Source: Bacillota bacterium
GTDB taxonomy: Bacteria > Bacillota > Clostridia > Christensenellales > Borkfalkiaceae
Assembly: GCA_003343995.1 (NCBI GenBank)
Contig: QAKE01000044.1
Coordinates: 1-23,380 of the forward strand
Reading direction: 5' to 3'
DNA length: 23,380 bases
Shown: in pieces, positions 1 to 8,070 of the stretch
Layout: each line of letters begins with the position of its first letter
How positions within the stretch are numbered: position 1 is the stretch's first letter
Position numbers and translations under genes: made by a program
The notes under the pieces: generated by a model
Databases searched by the model: none
Told to the model about the DNA's origin: nothing
The model's input: only the letters and a program-made list of their open reading frames with translations

Positions 1-392
1 GGATCATCTTCATCAGAACACGGCTTACGAAATTGACCATAGAAGAAAACAAAACTTGCCCAACTATACGCTTTAAGATTTTGTTTCAACGCTCGCTTAC
101 AATATCTTCGCCAACATAACCGAAGTGAAGATTGATGTTTTCGCATTTGAAATTCTTCCCATTTGAAATCGGGAATCAAATAACCGTTGCCCTTTTTTAT
201 CCGTTCGGGAAACAGTAAAAAGCGAAGTTCTTCTTCCTTCATTTCCTTTATCTCGTCAAGCGAAATATTCAAAAAATCAATGCGCTGCAAGACCTGCCAT
301 ACCGTTGTTCTCGAACAACTACACAGCGTTGCAATCTGCGAAAAATTATTTCCTTTTGACAAATACTCTATGATTAACATATATTTTACCAT
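1..392 (-). CDS. IS21-family transposase (IstA-like), N-terminal part, cut by window edge
   Basis: The minus strand reads openly from an ATG at 392 to the window edge (130 codons). A good ribosome site (AAAGGAG) lies about 9 bases upstream. Residues 1-40 (start MVKYMLIIEYLSKG) look like a helix-turn-helix, with SQIATLCSCSRTTVWQVL as the core. A later LFPERIKKG segment and a WRRYCKRA segment fit the N-terminal half of IS21-type IstA proteins, which bind the element ends and carry a DDE integrase core further on. That core would lie outside the window, so I cannot tell whether the gene is intact. The stretch is clearly more AT-rich than the rest of the window, which suggests acquisition by transfer. 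The family call rests on remembered family patterns, not on a search. Confidence 0.72.
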   Translation of the reverse strand, partial: MVKYMLIIEYLSKGNNFSQIATLCSCSRTTVWQVLQRIDFLNISLDEIKEMKEEELRFLLFPERIKKGNGYLIPDFKWEEFQMRKHQSSLRLCWRRYCKRALKQNLKAYSWASFVFFYGQFRKPCSDEDD

Positions 393-445
393 AAAAAACG
401 CTCCTTTTGTCGCCCTCTTTTACCTATATCCGTATATACGGGAAA

Positions 446-466
446 GTGTTCAGTTTTTCTGACCAC
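446..466. repeat. Imperfect palindrome, probable IS end region
   Basis: GTGTTCAG (446-453) and CTGACCAC (459-466) form 8-base arms with one mismatch around a TTTTT loop. The palindrome lies about 54 bases upstream of the transposase start, where the terminal repeats of an IS21-type element are expected. The exact end of the element cannot be fixed without the other end or a sequence of the empty site. Confidence 0.4.
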
Positions 467-514
467 CCCCGTTTTTTAGGGTATTTTTCGAGTTTTGACG
501 AACTAAGTGCAGAG

Positions 515-552
515 AAAAAAGCAGTCACTCTTTCGCAAGAATGACTGCTTTT
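515..552 (-). terminator. Rho-independent terminator after ppdK
   Basis: On the minus strand an 11-base stem (AAAAGCAGTCA with TGACTGCTTTT) closes a 14-base loop and is followed by a run of T. It lies about 45 bases after the ppdK stop codon and ends the long minus-strand cluster. The rest of 467-597 holds nothing else I recognise. Confidence 0.8.
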
Positions 553-597
553 CGTGTATTTTAGTATAAATTATGCGTTTTTTAGCCGATTTCGGAC

Positions 598-3234
598 TTA
601 TTTGGTCGCCCTCGGATTACGGATGTTAGCCTGCGCGGCGGCGAGGCGCGCCACCGGCACGCGGTAGGGCGAGCAGGACACGTAGGTCAGCCCCACGTCG
701 TTGCAAAACGCGATGGTCGAGGGATCGCCGCCGTGCTCCCCGCAGATGCCCAGCTTGATGTCGGGGCGGGTTTTTCTGCCCAGTTCCGCCGCCAGACGAA
801 CGAACTTGCCCACGCCCGCCACGTCGAGCCGCGCGAAGGGATCGCTTTCGTAAATCTGCTTTTCGTAATAGGCGGAGAGGAACTTGCCCGCGTCGTCGCG
901 GCTGAACCCGAAGGTCATCTGCGTGAGATCGTTGGTACCGAAGGAGAAAAATTCCGCTTCCTTCGCGATTTCGTCCGCCGTGATCGCCGCGCGGGGAACT
1001 TCGATCATCGTGCCCACCTTATACTGCAGCCGCACGCCGGATTTTTCGATACATTCCGCCGCCGTCGCCGTAACGACGCCCTTGACGTAGGCGAGCTCCT
1101 TCACTTCGCCGACGAGGGGAATCATGATTTCCGGCACGAGATCCCATTCGGGGTGCCGCTTTTTCACGTTGACGGCAGCGCCGATGACCGCCTTGGTCTG
1201 CATCGCCGCGATTTCCGGATAGGTGACCGCCAAACGGCAGCCGCGGTGCCCCATCATGGGGTTAAATTCGTGCAATCCCGCGATGATGTGTTTAAGCTCG
1301 GAAACTTCCATGCCCATCTCCTTGGCGAGGGCGAGCACCTCCACCTCCGCCGTGGGCAGAAATTCGTGCAGCGGCGGATCTAAAAACCGTATCGTGACGG
1401 GGCGCCCCTCCATCGCCTCGTAAAGCGCCTCGAAATCCCCTTGCTGCATGGGCAGAAGCTTGGCGAGCGCCGCTTCGCGCTGGGCGACGGTGGAGGAAAC
1501 GATCATTTCCCGCATGGCGAAGATGCGTTCCGGCTCGAAAAACATGTGCTCCGTGCGGCAAAGCCCGATGCCCTCCGCGCCGAAGACGCGCGCCTGCTTG
1601 GCGTCCTTGGGGGTATCGGCGTTGGCGCGCACCTGCAATTTGCGGTATTTATCCGCCCACGCCATCACCCTGCCGAAATCGCCCGACACCGTGGCGGCGA
1701 CCGTGGGAATTTCCCCGCCGTAAATATTGCCGGTGGAGCCGTCGAGCGAAATATAATCGCCTTCCTTAAAGGTTTCGCCCGCAAGGGTGAAGGTCTTGTT
1801 TTCCTCGTCTATTTTTATCGCGCCGCAGCCGGAAACGCAGCACGTGCCCATGCCGCGCGCCACCACCGCCGCGTGGGAAGTCATGCCCCCGCGCACCGTT
1901 AAAATACCCTGCGCGCAGTGCATCCCCTCGATGTCTTCCGGCGAAGTTTCCAGCCGGACGAGCACCACCTTTTCCTTCATTTCCGAAGCGCGGCGGACGG
2001 CTTCTTCCGCGCTGAACACCACCTTGCCGCACGCCCCGCCGGGGGAGGCGGGAAGCGCGGTCGCCAGCGGCTTCGCCTTTTTGAGCGCCGCCGCGTCGAA
2101 CTGCGGATGCAAAAGCGCGTCGAGCTGTTTGGCGTCGAGCATCAAAACCGCCTCTTTTTCGGTGATCATCTTTTCGTCCACCAGATCGCACGCCACCTTG
2201 ACGGCCGCCTCCGCCGTGCGCTTGCCGTTGCGCGTCTGCAGCATGAACAGCTTTCCCTCTTCGATGGTAAATTCCATATCCTGCATGTCGCGGTAATGCT
2301 TTTCCAGCTTGTCCACGATGGTTTTGAACTGTTCGTACACCGCGGGATTATCCTCTTTCAGCCTGTCGATGGGCTGGGGCGTGCGCACGCCCGCGACGAC
2401 GTCCTCCCCCTGCGCGTTCATCAGATATTCGCCGTAAAGCCCCTTTTCGCCGTTGGACGGGTTGCGGGAAAACGCCACCCCCGTGCCCGACGTGTTGCCC
2501 ATGTTGCCGAATACCATCATCTGCACGTTGACCGCCGTGCCCCAATCGCTCGGAATGTCGTTCATGCGGCGGTAATAGATGGCGCGGGGATTGTTCCAAG
2601 AACGGAACACCGCCTTGATCGCCCCCGTCAGCTGCTCTTTGGGATCGGCGGGGAAATCGCTGCCGATCTTCGCTTTATATTCCGCCTTGAACTGTTCGGC
2701 AAGCTCCTTCAAATCGTCGGCGGACAGCTCCGTATCGAGCTTGACGCCCTTTTTTTCCTTCATCTCGTCGATGAGCGTTTCAAAATACTTCTTGCCCACC
2801 TCCATCACGACGTCGGAATACATCTGGATAAAACGGCGGTAGGAATCGTAAGCGAAACGGCGGTTGCCCGTCTTTTCCGCGATGCGTTCGGCGACCTCGT
2901 CGTTCATGCCGAGATTGAGAATGGTATCCATCATCCCCGGCATGGACGCGCGCGCGCCGGAGCGCACCGACACGAGCAGCGGGTTTTCCGTATCGCCGAA
3001 CTTCTTGCCCGCGATGCTTTCCAGCTTGCCTATGTACTCCATGATCTGATCGGAAATTTCCCCGTTGATCTTCTCCCCGTCCCTATAATACTGCGTGCAC
3101 GCCTCCGTGGTGATGGTAAACCCCTGCGGCACGGGCATTCCGAGCCCCGTCATCTCCGCAAGGTTTGCCCCCTTGCCCCCCAAAAGCTCGCGCATTTTGC
3201 CGTTCCCTTCGCTGAACAGGTAAACGTACTTCAT
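598..3234 (-). CDS. ppdK: Pyruvate, phosphate dikinase
   Basis: Reversibly interconverts pyruvate + ATP + Pi and PEP + AMP + PPi in the cytoplasm. The protein has 878 residues, the usual family length. It begins MKYVYLFSEGNGKMRELLGG, the ATP-grasp nucleotide-binding domain. The phosphohistidine swivel domain carries GGMTSHAAVVARGMG with the catalytic His at residue 454. The C-terminal TIM-barrel carries GTNDLTQ and GICGEHGG with the catalytic Cys at residue 831. I chose the ATG at 3234 because an AAGGAGGA site lies just upstream; the frame runs 11 codons further upstream without a ribosome site or family similarity. It follows recO by 55 bases and may be co-transcribed with it. No PPDK regulatory protein gene is seen nearby. 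With the PEPCK at the other end of the window it points to active PEP/pyruvate interconversion. Confidence 0.97.
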   Translation of the reverse strand: MKYVYLFSEGNGKMRELLGGKGANLAEMTGLGMPVPQGFTITTEACTQYYRDGEKINGEISDQIMEYIGKLESIAGKKFGDTENPLLVSVRSGARASMPGMMDTILNLGMNDEVAERIAEKTGNRRFAYDSYRRFIQMYSDVVMEVGKKYFETLIDEMKEKKGVKLDTELSADDLKELAEQFKAEYKAKIGSDFPADPKEQLTGAIKAVFRSWNNPRAIYYRRMNDIPSDWGTAVNVQMMVFGNMGNTSGTGVAFSRNPSNGEKGLYGEYLMNAQGEDVVAGVRTPQPIDRLKEDNPAVYEQFKTIVDKLEKHYRDMQDMEFTIEEGKLFMLQTRNGKRTAEAAVKVACDLVDEKMITEKEAVLMLDAKQLDALLHPQFDAAALKKAKPLATALPASPGGACGKVVFSAEEAVRRASEMKEKVVLVRLETSPEDIEGMHCAQGILTVRGGMTSHAAVVARGMGTCCVSGCGAIKIDEENKTFTLAGETFKEGDYISLDGSTGNIYGGEIPTVAATVSGDFGRVMAWADKYRKLQVRANADTPKDAKQARVFGAEGIGLCRTEHMFFEPERIFAMREMIVSSTVAQREAALAKLLPMQQGDFEALYEAMEGRPVTIRFLDPPLHEFLPTAEVEVLALAKEMGMEVSELKHIIAGLHEFNPMMGHRGCRLAVTYPEIAAMQTKAVIGAAVNVKKRHPEWDLVPEIMIPLVGEVKELAYVKGVVTATAAECIEKSGVRLQYKVGTMIEVPRAAITADEIAKEAEFFSFGTNDLTQMTFGFSRDDAGKFLSAYYEKQIYESDPFARLDVAGVGKFVRLAAELGRKTRPDIKLGICGEHGGDPSTIAFCNDVGLTYVSCSPYRVPVARLAAAQANIRNPRATK

Positions 3235-3289
3235 AGTTTCCTCCTTACAAAAAATTTCTATAAACAAACCGCTGTTACGGTCGGTTTTC

Positions 3290-4039
3290 CTAAACGGCGG
3301 CGAAATCGTAGAGCTTGATAAACTCCCTGAGCGACGAAAGCTCCCCGCCCGCCGCCGACAAAAGCGCGCGGTTGATCAGCCTCAGCGCGCGGAGATAATA
3401 GGTTCGCCCGACGGCGAGCCCCGCAAAAAAGCTTTCCTCCGGCAATTCGTCGCAGGTAAGCGTTTTAAGCAGCTTATACGTATCGCGGCTGAGCTCCGCC
3501 GCCCCCTCCTTGCGGCACTCCTCGCAGTAAACGCTCCCCTCGTTAAAATCGAAAAAGGGACGGGCGGGCGCGGCTCCGCAATCCGCGCAGCAATCGAATT
3601 GCAGCGAATAGCCGATTTCCTTCAGCCCGCCGAGCAGATACCACGCCAACGCGCCCTCCGCGCGCACGGGGGTGTAGGCGAGAGCGTTCAAAAGCCGCAC
3701 GGTTTTTAAAAACAGCGGGGCGTGTACGACGTTTTCGGGGCAAAAGCGCTTTACCAGCTCCGCCGCCGCCCCCGCCGCGTAGTAGCGGAACAAATCCTCC
3801 CGCAAGGGATAAAAACTGTCGGTAAGCGACGCGTTGGCAACGCTTTTCAAACTGCCTTCGGTCAGCACGTATTCGGCAAAACAAAAAGGCTCGGCAGCGA
3901 ACTTCAACTTCGCTCCGGCCTTTTTCACTCCGCGTATTTTTGCCGAAATTACCCCCTGTTCCAAGGAAAACAACGTCAGTATTTTGTCGTTATCGGCATA
4001 ATCGACGCTTTTGATCATGAGTGCGTTTACTTTCAGCAT
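3290..4039 (-). CDS. recO: DNA repair protein RecO
   Basis: RecO loads RecA on SSB-coated single-stranded DNA together with RecR and anneals DNA strands. The 249-residue protein has the usual length. The N-terminal OB-fold (about residues 1-80) is followed by a helical domain. A zinc-binding site is visible as CADC (Cys151, Cys154) and CEEC (Cys172, Cys175). The ATG at 4039 lies 12 bases after the yqzL stop; its ribosome site (GAGCGGGG) is unremarkable, which suggests coupling to yqzL translation. The era-yqzL-recO order is conserved in Firmicutes and supports the call. Confidence 0.95.
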   Translation of the reverse strand: MLKVNALMIKSVDYADNDKILTLFSLEQGVISAKIRGVKKAGAKLKFAAEPFCFAEYVLTEGSLKSVANASLTDSFYPLREDLFRYYAAGAAAELVKRFCPENVVHAPLFLKTVRLLNALAYTPVRAEGALAWYLLGGLKEIGYSLQFDCCADCGAAPARPFFDFNEGSVYCEECRKEGAAELSRDTYKLLKTLTCDELPEESFFAGLAVGRTYYLRALRLINRALLSAAGGELSSLREFIKLYDFAAV

Positions 4040-4051
4040 AAAACCCCGCTC

Positions 4052-4165
4052 TTATTTTTCCGTAAGTTTTTTATACAGCATATAATAGGAAATCTTTCCC
4101 GTGCTTTCAAACAACGCCCACGCCGAATCGGCGGGGTTTTCGTAATCGAATTTGTCTTTTCCCAT
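4052..4165 (-). CDS. yqzL: YqzL-family small protein (37 aa)
   Basis: A 37-codon ORF starts MGKDKFDYENPADSAWALFE and ends YKKLTEK. An AAGGAG site lies 5 bases before its ATG. Its position between era and recO matches yqzL of Bacillus and Clostridia, and the pattern W-x-x-F-x-x-T-G-x-I-x-x-Y-x-L(Y/F)K-x-L is the family signature as I remember it. The function of YqzL is unknown. The gene is short enough to be missed by length cut-offs. It lies 46 bases after era and 12 bases before recO, so it is part of the operon. Confidence 0.85.
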   Translation of the reverse strand: MGKDKFDYENPADSAWALFESTGKISYYMLYKKLTEK

Positions 4166-4211
4166 AGCGCTCCTTTTTTCCTTAGTATGCGCAAAGAAAA
4201 ATATTTATTCC

Positions 4212-5090
4212 CTAATCGTCGTTTTCGCCGTAACCGTATTCGCGGATGAGCACCGGACGGTTGCGCCAATCCTCCTTCACGCGGACGTAGGTCGTTAAAA
4301 ACACCTTTTTGCCGAGGAATTTTTCCATGTCCGCGCGGGCGAAGGAACTCGCCTCCTTGAGCGCGCTCCCCTGCTTTCCGATCAAAATCGCCTTGTGATT
4401 GGGCTTTTCGCACACGATGTCCGCGCCCACCTCCGCAACGCCGCCCTTGTCCTTAAACGTGTGTATGATCACCGCCACCCCGTGGGGGATTTCCTTATCG
4501 AATTTCAATAGGATTTTTTCCCGCACGATTTCGCCGAGCATGAACCGCTCGCTCTTATCGGAAACGACGTCGTTAAACAACGGCTCGCCCTCCGGCAAGA
4601 GGGAAACGAGCACTTTCAAAAGCTCCTTTACGTTGGTGCCCTTCCTTGCGGACACGGGCACGATCTCCGCCTTAATCCCGCTCAGCGCGCGAATGGCGGC
4701 GACGAGCGTATCTTCCGTGGAAATATCGGTTTTGCTCAGCGCGACGACGAGGGGCGTCCCTCCCCGCGCGTATTTTTCCGCGAGAGCTTTCTCCCGTTCG
4801 TTCAGCCCCGCGTGCGCGTCGATGACCAAGAGCACCGCGTCCACGTCCTTCGCGGCGCGCTCGGCGGTGCGCTGCATCACGGCGTTCAGGGCGTTGTCCG
4901 CCTTGTAAATGCCCGGCGTGTCCTCGAACACGATCTGATAGCTTTCCGTCGTTAAAACGCCCAAAATACGGTCGCGCGTGGTCTGCGGCTTGGGGGAAAC
5001 GATGCTGACCTTTTCCCCGACGAGCACGTTGACGAGGGTGGATTTTCCGGCGTTCGCCCTGCCGATTACGGCTACGGTGCCCGCCTTCAC
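4212..5090 (-). CDS. era: GTPase Era, 16S rRNA-binding ribosome assembly factor
   Basis: Era is an essential GTPase that binds the 3' end of 16S rRNA and helps 30S subunit maturation. The 292-residue protein shows G1 GRANAGKS (10-17), G3 DTPG (57-60) and G4 SKTD (119-122), then a C-terminal KH RNA-binding domain with the GKQG loop. G4 is normally NKxD; here Ser replaces Asn at 119. It starts at a GTG (5088-5090) that overlaps the ybeY stop by 4 bases, with a GGAGAG site about 7 bases upstream, so the two are probably translationally coupled. Both act in rRNA maturation. Confidence 0.97.
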   Translation of the reverse strand: MKAGTVAVIGRANAGKSTLVNVLVGEKVSIVSPKPQTTRDRILGVLTTESYQIVFEDTPGIYKADNALNAVMQRTAERAAKDVDAVLLVIDAHAGLNEREKALAEKYARGGTPLVVALSKTDISTEDTLVAAIRALSGIKAEIVPVSARKGTNVKELLKVLVSLLPEGEPLFNDVVSDKSERFMLGEIVREKILLKFDKEIPHGVAVIIHTFKDKGGVAEVGADIVCEKPNHKAILIGKQGSALKEASSFARADMEKFLGKKVFLTTYVRVKEDWRNRPVLIREYGYGENDD

Positions 5091-5560
5091 GATACGCTCT
5101 CCGGATATAATTTTTCGATGACCGCCTTTTCCAGCGCGCGCATTTCGCCCTTGTCCTTATCGGTCATGTGGTCGTAGCCGAACAAGTGCAAAAGCCCGTG
5201 CAGCACGAGGTACGCCGTTTCCCGTTCGGCGGAATGGCCGTACTCCGCGGCCTGCTCCTCCGCCCGCTTTTCGCAGATGGCGATGGAACCCATATATACG
5301 AAATTTCCTTCCGTTTCGTAGGGAAATTCCTCGGCGGTGACCGCCCTTCCGCGGATGCCGTCGAGGGAGGGGAAGCTGAGCACGTCGGTCACCTTGTCCA
5401 CATGGCGCGCCATGGAATTGAGGCGCATCATCTCGTCCTCGCCGAGAAAGACCAGCTCCGCGCGGAGCTTGCCCTTCTGCCCCAGAATTTTATACACTTC
5501 CCGCGCAAGCCTTCTGTAATGTACGTTTTTGCTTAAACACTCGATAACAAGTCTTCCCAT
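5087..5560 (-). CDS. ybeY: Endoribonuclease YbeY (rRNA maturation factor)
   Basis: YbeY is a zinc-dependent single-strand endoribonuclease for 16S rRNA 3'-end processing and 70S quality control. The 157-residue protein carries the complete zinc motif HGLLHLFGYDH at 121-131 (His121, His125, His131), and the conserved LSFPS segment near residue 61. The ATG is one base after the stop of the upstream HD gene and has no strong ribosome site, which suggests translational coupling. In B. subtilis dgkA and cdd lie between ybeY and era; here they are absent and the two genes overlap. Confidence 0.96.
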   Translation of the reverse strand: MGRLVIECLSKNVHYRRLAREVYKILGQKGKLRAELVFLGEDEMMRLNSMARHVDKVTDVLSFPSLDGIRGRAVTAEEFPYETEGNFVYMGSIAICEKRAEEQAAEYGHSAERETAYLVLHGLLHLFGYDHMTDKDKGEMRALEKAVIEKLYPESVS

Positions 5561-5561
5561 C

Positions 5562-7076
5562 TTACTCTGTTTCTTCCGTTTCTTCTGTTTTGATTTCTTC
5601 CAAATTGACTTTGGGATATTCGATTCTGCTGTGGTATACGCCCGTTAAGTTGTTGGTGATGGTGTTGCGGATGATGGTGAGCTCCTTCATCGTGATGTCG
5701 CAGTCCTCGAACTGTCTGAGCTGCATGCGCTCGTTGATGAGCTTTTCGATGAGCGCGTCCACCTTTTCGCGGGAGCGGTCTTTCAAGGAACGCACCGCCG
5801 CCTCGCCCGCGTCGGCGATCATCAGTATCGCCGCGATCTTGGTCTGCGGTTTCGGACCGGCGTAGCAGTATTTTTCCACGTCCACGTCGCCGCCGTCTTT
5901 AAACTGCTTGGCTTTGGCGTAGAAGAACATCATCGGCATCGTGCCGTGGTGCTGCAAACAAACGTTGGCGATCTCCTGCGGCAGTCCGTATTTTCTCACG
6001 ATGTCGTAGCCGTCCTTGGCGTGCGCCCGCACGATGTTTGCGGAAAGCTCCGGCGTCAAGTCGTTGTGCGGGTTGCGCGCGTCCTGCTGATTTTCCTTGA
6101 AAAATTCCGGTTGACGGAGCTTGCCCATATCGTGATAATACGCCGCGCATCGCGCGAGAAGCGCGTTCTCCCCGATGGCGGTGGCGCACGATTCCGCTAA
6201 GTTGGAAACGACGATGGAGTGGTTGAAAGTCCCCGGCGCCTCCTCGATCATGCGGCGGATGAGCGGCGTGCTGTGCTCGGTGAGCTCGGCGAGCCGGTAG
6301 TTCGTAAGTTTTTTAAACATCCATTCGAAGAGCGGCAGTATCGCCATGAAGAGCACGACCGCCAGAATGCCGGAGCTTGCCCCCGCCACGATGCGCTCCC
6401 AATGGGAGATGAGATTGGTCTGTTCCAGCAGCACCAGACATACGAGCACGGGCAGACAGGTGGACACCCCCCTGCCGAACACCTTGATGCGCGCGCCCAC
6501 GCCGTCGATCAGATAAACGGAGATAATGCCCGTGGAAAAACCGATGACGAGGGAGGAATACTGCGCGTTGGGCGATCCCATGATCGCCGCGTAATCGGCG
6601 TTGGTGAACACGTCCATCAAAAAGGTGACGAGCGCGGTGACGATGGTTACGAACACCGCGGAACGGCGGTTGACGAGCAGCAGCGTCAAAAGTCCGCCGA
6701 GCGCCAGCGGGCGGAAGTATACGTTGATGTATCTGCCGGAAAAATAATTGCATAAAAGGGAAATTTCGATGATCAGAAAAATCATCTCCACGTCCTTGAC
6801 CGTCTGAATTTTTTCTCGGTTTTCAAAGATGAGATAAACAAACGTTACCGCCATGATGAGCACGAGTATGATCATCAGGTAGGCGAACTGTTCCGGTATC
6901 GTTGCGAAATATTCGTTGAAACCCTGTTCGACGGCGTTCATGCCGACGCCGTTCAAAAAGATGGAACCGACCAAAATGCCGCCCATGACGATGATATTGA
7001 CGATGAACACCGTGATAAACTGCGCGATTTGCTTTCTCGTCCACCGCCGGTATTTTTTAAGTTTTTCCTTTACCAT
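5562..7076 (-). CDS. 7TM-HD family membrane phosphodiesterase (PgpH/YqfF-like), without the large extracellular domain
   Basis: A 504-residue membrane protein. A helix at about 20-42 is followed by a loop of only some 22 residues, then a block of hydrophobic helices from about 65 to 250 and a cytoplasmic HD domain at about 270-485. The HD metal residues are visible: His286 (FNHS), His315-Asp316 (YHDMGK), His352, His376-His377 (QHH) and Asp422 (ADAGEAAVRS). In Listeria PgpH and B. subtilis YqfF, which are about 700 residues long, this HD domain hydrolyses c-di-AMP and a domain of roughly 200 residues sits outside the cell between helices 1 and 2. That domain is missing here. The gene's place between phoH and ybeY is the standard location. 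The acidic tail (TEETEETE) is unusual. Hydrolysis of c-di-AMP is inferred from the family. Confidence 0.9.
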   Translation of the reverse strand: MVKEKLKKYRRWTRKQIAQFITVFIVNIIVMGGILVGSIFLNGVGMNAVEQGFNEYFATIPEQFAYLMIILVLIMAVTFVYLIFENREKIQTVKDVEMIFLIIEISLLCNYFSGRYINVYFRPLALGGLLTLLLVNRRSAVFVTIVTALVTFLMDVFTNADYAAIMGSPNAQYSSLVIGFSTGIISVYLIDGVGARIKVFGRGVSTCLPVLVCLVLLEQTNLISHWERIVAGASSGILAVVLFMAILPLFEWMFKKLTNYRLAELTEHSTPLIRRMIEEAPGTFNHSIVVSNLAESCATAIGENALLARCAAYYHDMGKLRQPEFFKENQQDARNPHNDLTPELSANIVRAHAKDGYDIVRKYGLPQEIANVCLQHHGTMPMMFFYAKAKQFKDGGDVDVEKYCYAGPKPQTKIAAILMIADAGEAAVRSLKDRSREKVDALIEKLINERMQLRQFEDCDITMKELTIIRNTITNNLTGVYHSRIEYPKVNLEEIKTEETEETE

Positions 7077-7088
7077 AAGCGTTCTTCT

Positions 7089-8051
7089 TTATGCGTTTTT
7101 CTCTTTTTTCTCATACGCGGCGACGATGGAGCACACCAGCGGGTGCCGCACCACGTCCCTTGCGGTGAGCCGGACGACGGAGATGCCCTCGATGTCCTTC
7201 AGGATTTCCGCCGCGTGCTTCAAGCCGGACTTTTTCCCTTCGGGAAGATCGATTTGCGTCACGTCCCCCGTAATTACCATTTTACTACCTTCTCCCAGCC
7301 TTGTCAAGAACATCTTCATCTGCTCTTTGGTGGTGTTCTGCGCCTCGTCTAAAATGATAAAGGCGTTATTGAGCGTTCTGCCCCGCATATAGGCGAGGGG
7401 CGCGATTTCGATGACGCCGCGCTCCATCAGCTTTCCGTAGGTTTCCAGCCCGAACATTTCCTGCAGCGCGTCGTAAAGCGGACGAAGGTAAGGATCCACT
7501 TTGTTTTGCAGATCGCCCGGCAGAAAGCCCAGCTTTTCCCCCGCTTCCACCGCGGGGCGCGTTAAAATGATCTTTTCCGCCGTCTTGCTCTTGTACGCCG
7601 CCACGGCGAGCGCCACCGCGAGATAGGTTTTGCCCGTTCCCGCCGGCCCGATGCCGAATACGACGGTGTTTTTCTTTATCGCCTCGGCGTAGCGCTTCTG
7701 CCCCACCGTTTTGCATTTGATCGGTTTGCCGCGCGAGGTGACGGCGATCACGCCGCTCATGATGCCCGCGATGTCGTCGGCGGAGCCTTCCTTCACCAAT
7801 TCGATGCAGTAAATCAAACGGCTCTTGTCGATGGGTTCGCCCGCTTTGGCGATGTCGAGCAGTTTTTTGCTCACTTCCGCCGCCACGGTAACGCTTTGCA
7901 GCTCTCCCGAAAATTCCACCGCCGTGCCCGCCACGCCGAACGCGATGCCGAGTTCCCCCGCGAGCACGTTCATGTTTTCGTCGAGCACGCCCAGCACCTT
8001 TTGTAAAAGGTCTAATCCTCCGCAGTCTACGCTGATTTTTACTTTGTCCAA
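7089..8051 (-). CDS. phoH: PhoH family ATPase
   Basis: A cytoplasmic P-loop ATPase related to the helicase superfamily; its exact role is unclear, though its constant neighbourhood with ybeY and era suggests RNA metabolism. The 320-residue protein has an N-terminal KH-like region (about 1-70), Walker A GPAGTGKT (135-142), ILTRPAVEAGEKLGFLPGD, and Walker B FIILDEAQ (231-238) with TGDVTQIDLP after it. The start is a TTG (8049-8051) with an AGAGG site about 6 bases upstream; translation from it gives the normal N-terminus MDKVKISV. It is 12 bases from the HD gene and 19 bases from yqfD. Confidence 0.95.
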   Translation of the reverse strand: MDKVKISVDCGGLDLLQKVLGVLDENMNVLAGELGIAFGVAGTAVEFSGELQSVTVAAEVSKKLLDIAKAGEPIDKSRLIYCIELVKEGSADDIAGIMSGVIAVTSRGKPIKCKTVGQKRYAEAIKKNTVVFGIGPAGTGKTYLAVALAVAAYKSKTAEKIILTRPAVEAGEKLGFLPGDLQNKVDPYLRPLYDALQEMFGLETYGKLMERGVIEIAPLAYMRGRTLNNAFIILDEAQNTTKEQMKMFLTRLGEGSKMVITGDVTQIDLPEGKKSGLKHAAEILKDIEGISVVRLTARDVVRHPLVCSIVAAYEKKEKNA

Positions 8052-8070
8052 AGTTTACCTCTTGTTTTTT

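Noticed and set aside
1..392. Frameshift in the transposase gene
   Set aside because: The second frame near 130-180 briefly looks protein-like, but the original frame stays open to the window edge and keeps the WRRYC segment, so no break is supported.
187..462. 91-codon plus-strand frame in the first 470 bases
   Set aside because: It lies opposite the IS21-like transposase start and runs through the palindrome; the minus-strand reading has a ribosome site and family-like motifs.
3235..3267. Longer ppdK start (11 extra codons)
   Set aside because: The extra residues cover the AAGGAGGA ribosome site and do not fit the conserved N-terminus.
3247..3276. Hairpin between recO and ppdK as a terminator
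   Set aside because: The stem is only about six weak pairs (AAACCG with CGGTTT) around a 10-base loop with a broken T run; I do not count it as a terminator, although partial termination is possible.
1918..3318. 466-codon open frame on the plus strand opposite ppdK, plus similar ones opposite mgtE (12333-13628) and the hydratase (10648-11628)
   Set aside because: These are antisense shadows of clear genes, with the same His/Arg-rich composition and no ribosome sites of note.
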